NCBI GenBank assembly: GCA_009926935.1
Contig: RFNZ01000006.1
Location: 1 to 64,000 of the forward strand
DNA length: 64,000 nucleotides
Source: Pseudomonadota bacterium
GTDB lineage: Bacteria; Pseudomonadota; Alphaproteobacteria; Micavibrionales; UBA1664
Direction: 5' to 3'
This document shows positions 62,634-64,000 of the stretch, in pieces. Within the stretch, counting starts at the first letter, position 1; every line of letters begins with the position of its first letter. Below the pieces are notes generated by a model, which ran no database searches, was not told where the DNA came from, and worked only from the letters and a program-made list of their open reading frames with translations. The translations under genes and the position numbers were made by a program.

Positions 62634-62750
62634 TTAAGCGGGCGTAGGTGCACGCACAGGCGTCGTACCCGATGGCTGTTGACCGGGAGATTTACGGTTA
62701 CGTGACATAGCCGTGAGGCCTTCCACAGGCACTGTTAGTTTAATGCTCAT
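62634..62750 (-). CDS. Possible small ORF of 38 residues
   Basis: ATG at 62750 opens MSIKLTVPVEGLTAMSRNRK and continues to a Pro/Thr-rich end (stop at 62634). It begins inside the last codons of the 62740 gene, so translation could be coupled. There is no separate ribosome binding site at good spacing. It is too short for the track. It may not be real. Confidence 0.3.
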   Translation of the reverse strand: MSIKLTVPVEGLTAMSRNRKSPGQQPSGTTPVRAPTPA

Positions 62751-63081
62751 CGTATTCCAGCTCCACACCTGGCAAAATTGTAAACATGGCCCCCGTCTGG
62801 CTTACGCCATCTTCAAAGGGCTTCTTGAAACGAAAATTGATGCCGTTGGCATGACGTTCAAAAAACATTTCATGCGAGCAGCTTTCTTTATAAAGCGGCT
62901 GTGAGCCGTTGAGTATCGATGTAAAATCTTCAGCCAGCTTGCGTAAATCGCATGGCAGGTCGCGGTCACCCCTCAAAAAGCCGACAGGATGCAACTCGCC
63001 CTCCGCTTGAAGTGCTATCTGATAGCCGCGGCAGACACCTGTTTGGACATCAAAATCATGCGGGAGAGATACAAAACTCAT
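62740..63081 (-). CDS. Small unknown protein
   Basis: I do not recognise this 113-residue protein. AAGG lies nine bases before the ATG. The sequence has three cysteines (GVCRGYQIAL, DLPCDLRKL, ESCSHEMFF) and alternating strands, and no signal peptide. It lies between rapZ and ahcY on the opposite strand, where many relatives have EIIA and HPr genes; it resembles neither. Confidence 0.55.
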   Translation of the reverse strand: MSFVSLPHDFDVQTGVCRGYQIALQAEGELHPVGFLRGDRDLPCDLRKLAEDFTSILNGSQPLYKESCSHEMFFERHANGINFRFKKPFEDGVSQTGAMFTILPGVELEYDEH

Positions 63082-63145
63082 AAAAACAACCTTAATCGTT
63101 TGATTTCATCTTATTTTCACTCTATTTCTACCAGCGAAACGTTAA

Positions 63146-63177
63146 TCGGGCCTAAAAAATGCCCGACATTTTAGGAG
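63146..63177 (+). promoter_or_regulatory. Candidate two-state RNA switch in the ahcY leader
   Basis: Hairpin A pairs TCGGGC (63146-63151) with GCCCGA (63161-63166) and leaves the Shine-Dalgarno free. Hairpin B pairs CCTAAAA (63151-63157), most of the loop of A, with TTTTAGG (63169-63175), which contains the start of the AGGAG (63173-63177). The two overlap and cannot both form as simple hairpins; a compact pseudoknot is a third option. AhcY breaks down S-adenosylhomocysteine, so a ligand-sensing leader is plausible. I match no known riboswitch class. Confidence 0.5.
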
Positions 63178-63186
63178 ATTGTTGCC

Positions 63187-64000
63187 ATGACCGCCGCCGC
63201 CCCAAAAGCTGTCGAAAACGACTACAAAGTCAAAGACATAACCCTGGCCGACTGGGGCCGGAAGGAAATCACGATTGCCGAAACCGAGATGCCGGGCCTG
63301 ATGGCTCTCCGCGCCGAATACAAAGGCAAAAAGCCACTCAAAGGCGCCCGCATCGCTGGCTGTCTGCACATGACCATCCAAACGGCCGTCCTGATTGAAA
63401 CGCTGATTGACCTCGGCGCTGAAGTGCGTTGGTCATCCTGCAATATTTTCTCAACACAAGACCAAGCAGCAGCCGCCATTGCCAAAACCCACGGCGGCGT
63501 TTTCGCCTGGAAAGGCCAAACAAACGAGGAAGCCGATTGGTGCATCGAGCAAACCATCATCGGCCCCAACGGCTGGCGCCCCAATATGATTCTGGATGAC
63601 GGTGGCGACCTCACCATGATGATGCACAACAAATTCCCTGAACTGCTGAAAGACGTGAAAGGTATTTCTGAGGAAACAACGACAGGCGTCCACCGCCTTT
63701 ACGAGATGCACAAAAAAGGCCAGCTGAAGGTGCCTGCCATCAACGTCAATGATAGCGTCACGAAATCGAAATTCGATAACCTCTACGGCTGCCGTGAATC
63801 GCTCGTAGACGGCATCAAACGCGCGACCGATGTTATGGTTGCCGGTAAAATCGCCGTTGTTTGCGGTTATGGCGATGTTGGCAAAGGCTCAGCCGCATCC
63901 CTGCGCACACAAGGCGCACGCGTGATCGTGACTGAAATCGATCCTATCTGCGCCCTTCAGGCCGCAATGGAAGGCTATGAAGTCAACACGATGGAAAACG
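63187..64000 (+). CDS. ahcY: Adenosylhomocysteinase, 5' part (runs off the window)
   Basis: Splits S-adenosylhomocysteine into adenosine and homocysteine in the methyl cycle. The ORF is absent from the track because it has no stop inside the window; 271 codons are present. [26 protein letters not shown] and [23 protein letters not shown] open the substrate domain; [13 protein letters not shown] carries the catalytic Lys and Asp; [16 protein letters not shown] is the NAD site. AGGAG lies nine bases before the ATG within a possible RNA switch. ahcY next to the chvGI-rapZ cluster is normal for alphaproteobacteria. Confidence 0.96.
   Translation, partial: MTAAAPKAVENDYKVKDITLADWGRKEITIAETEMPGLMALRAEYKGKKPLKGARIAGCLHMTIQTAVLIETLIDLGAEVRWSSCNIFSTQDQAAAAIAKTHGGVFAWKGQTNEEADWCIEQTIIGPNGWRPNMILDDGGDLTMMMHNKFPELLKDVKGISEETTTGVHRLYEMHKKGQLKVPAINVNDSVTKSKFDNLYGCRESLVDGIKRATDVMVAGKIAVVCGYGDVGKGSAASLRTQGARVIVTEIDPICALQAAMEGYEVNTMEN

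Noticed and set aside
1-64000. CRISPR arrays, insertion sequences, rRNA genes, prophage
   Set aside because: No regularly spaced repeats, transposase, rRNA or phage structural genes were seen anywhere in the window.

Overview
The window comes from an alphaproteobacterium. The evidence is gene content and order: trpF-trpB-trpA-accD-folC, divL/tsaE/murU/addB/addA/trxA, chvI-chvG-rapZ next to ahcY, and ihfB near pyrF. CtrA-type sequence and a DivL-type tyrosine kinase homologue also point there. Base composition is moderate (GC a little over half by eye) and genes are tightly packed with many ATGA overlaps. Order or genus cannot be fixed from the sequence; a basal or small-genome lineage such as the Micavibrio-like group is one possibility, but that is a guess.

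Layout. 1-2.3 kb: terminator of an upstream gene, then a divergent pair of unrecognised genes (a secreted protein and a basic, coiled-coil-rich protein). 2.4-8.3 kb: thrS and infC, separated by a large opposite-strand gene. That gene encodes a CtrA-like protein with a degenerate receiver and eight consecutive OmpR/CtrA-type winged-helix domains; it is the most unusual object in the window. 8.4-22 kb: an accessory-looking stretch with an MrfA/Hrq1-like helicase, two glycosyltransferases, a hydrolase, an XRE regulator, tRNA-Ser(GGA) flanked by broken copies of its own ends, a Tat-exported DUF1513 protein, a SOUL lipoprotein, an 816-residue unknown protein and a trypsin-like lipoprotein. 22-27.5 kb: MFS exporter, queH, DUF808 membrane protein, aqpZ and an ABC-F ATPase. 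27.6-38.8 kb: divL, a ferredoxin-NADP reductase, tsaE, murU, addB, addA and trxA. 38.8-42.6 kb: minus-strand operon of an NDUFA9-like protein, surA, rsmA and an SDR. 43.4-48.7 kb: minus-strand pyrB-pyrC-TauE/SafE (frameshifted)-uvrD/pcrA. 48.7-51.3 kb: small unknowns and a putative metalloprotease. 51.4-59.2 kb: ihfB, LOG-like gene, pyrF, an unknown, then trpF-trpB-trpA-accD-folC. 59.3-64 kb: chvI-chvG-rapZ, two small ORFs, and ahcY, which runs off the right edge.

How the genes work together. Pyrimidine synthesis (pyrB, pyrC, pyrF), tryptophan synthesis (trpF, B, A), fatty-acid initiation (accD) and folate polyglutamylation (folC) form the metabolic core. AddAB, UvrD/PcrA and thioredoxin cover recombination and repair. 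DivL and ChvGI are cell-cycle and envelope signalling proteins of alphaproteobacteria, and the eight-domain CtrA-like protein may belong to the same regulatory world. Several clusters look pared down compared with better-known relatives: no amgK beside murU, no pdxA between surA and rsmA, and no hprK/EIIA/HPr genes around rapZ. A palindromic repeat has been inserted in frame into trpF. Several genes have RNA hairpins over their ribosome binding sites, notably a two-state hairpin before ahcY.
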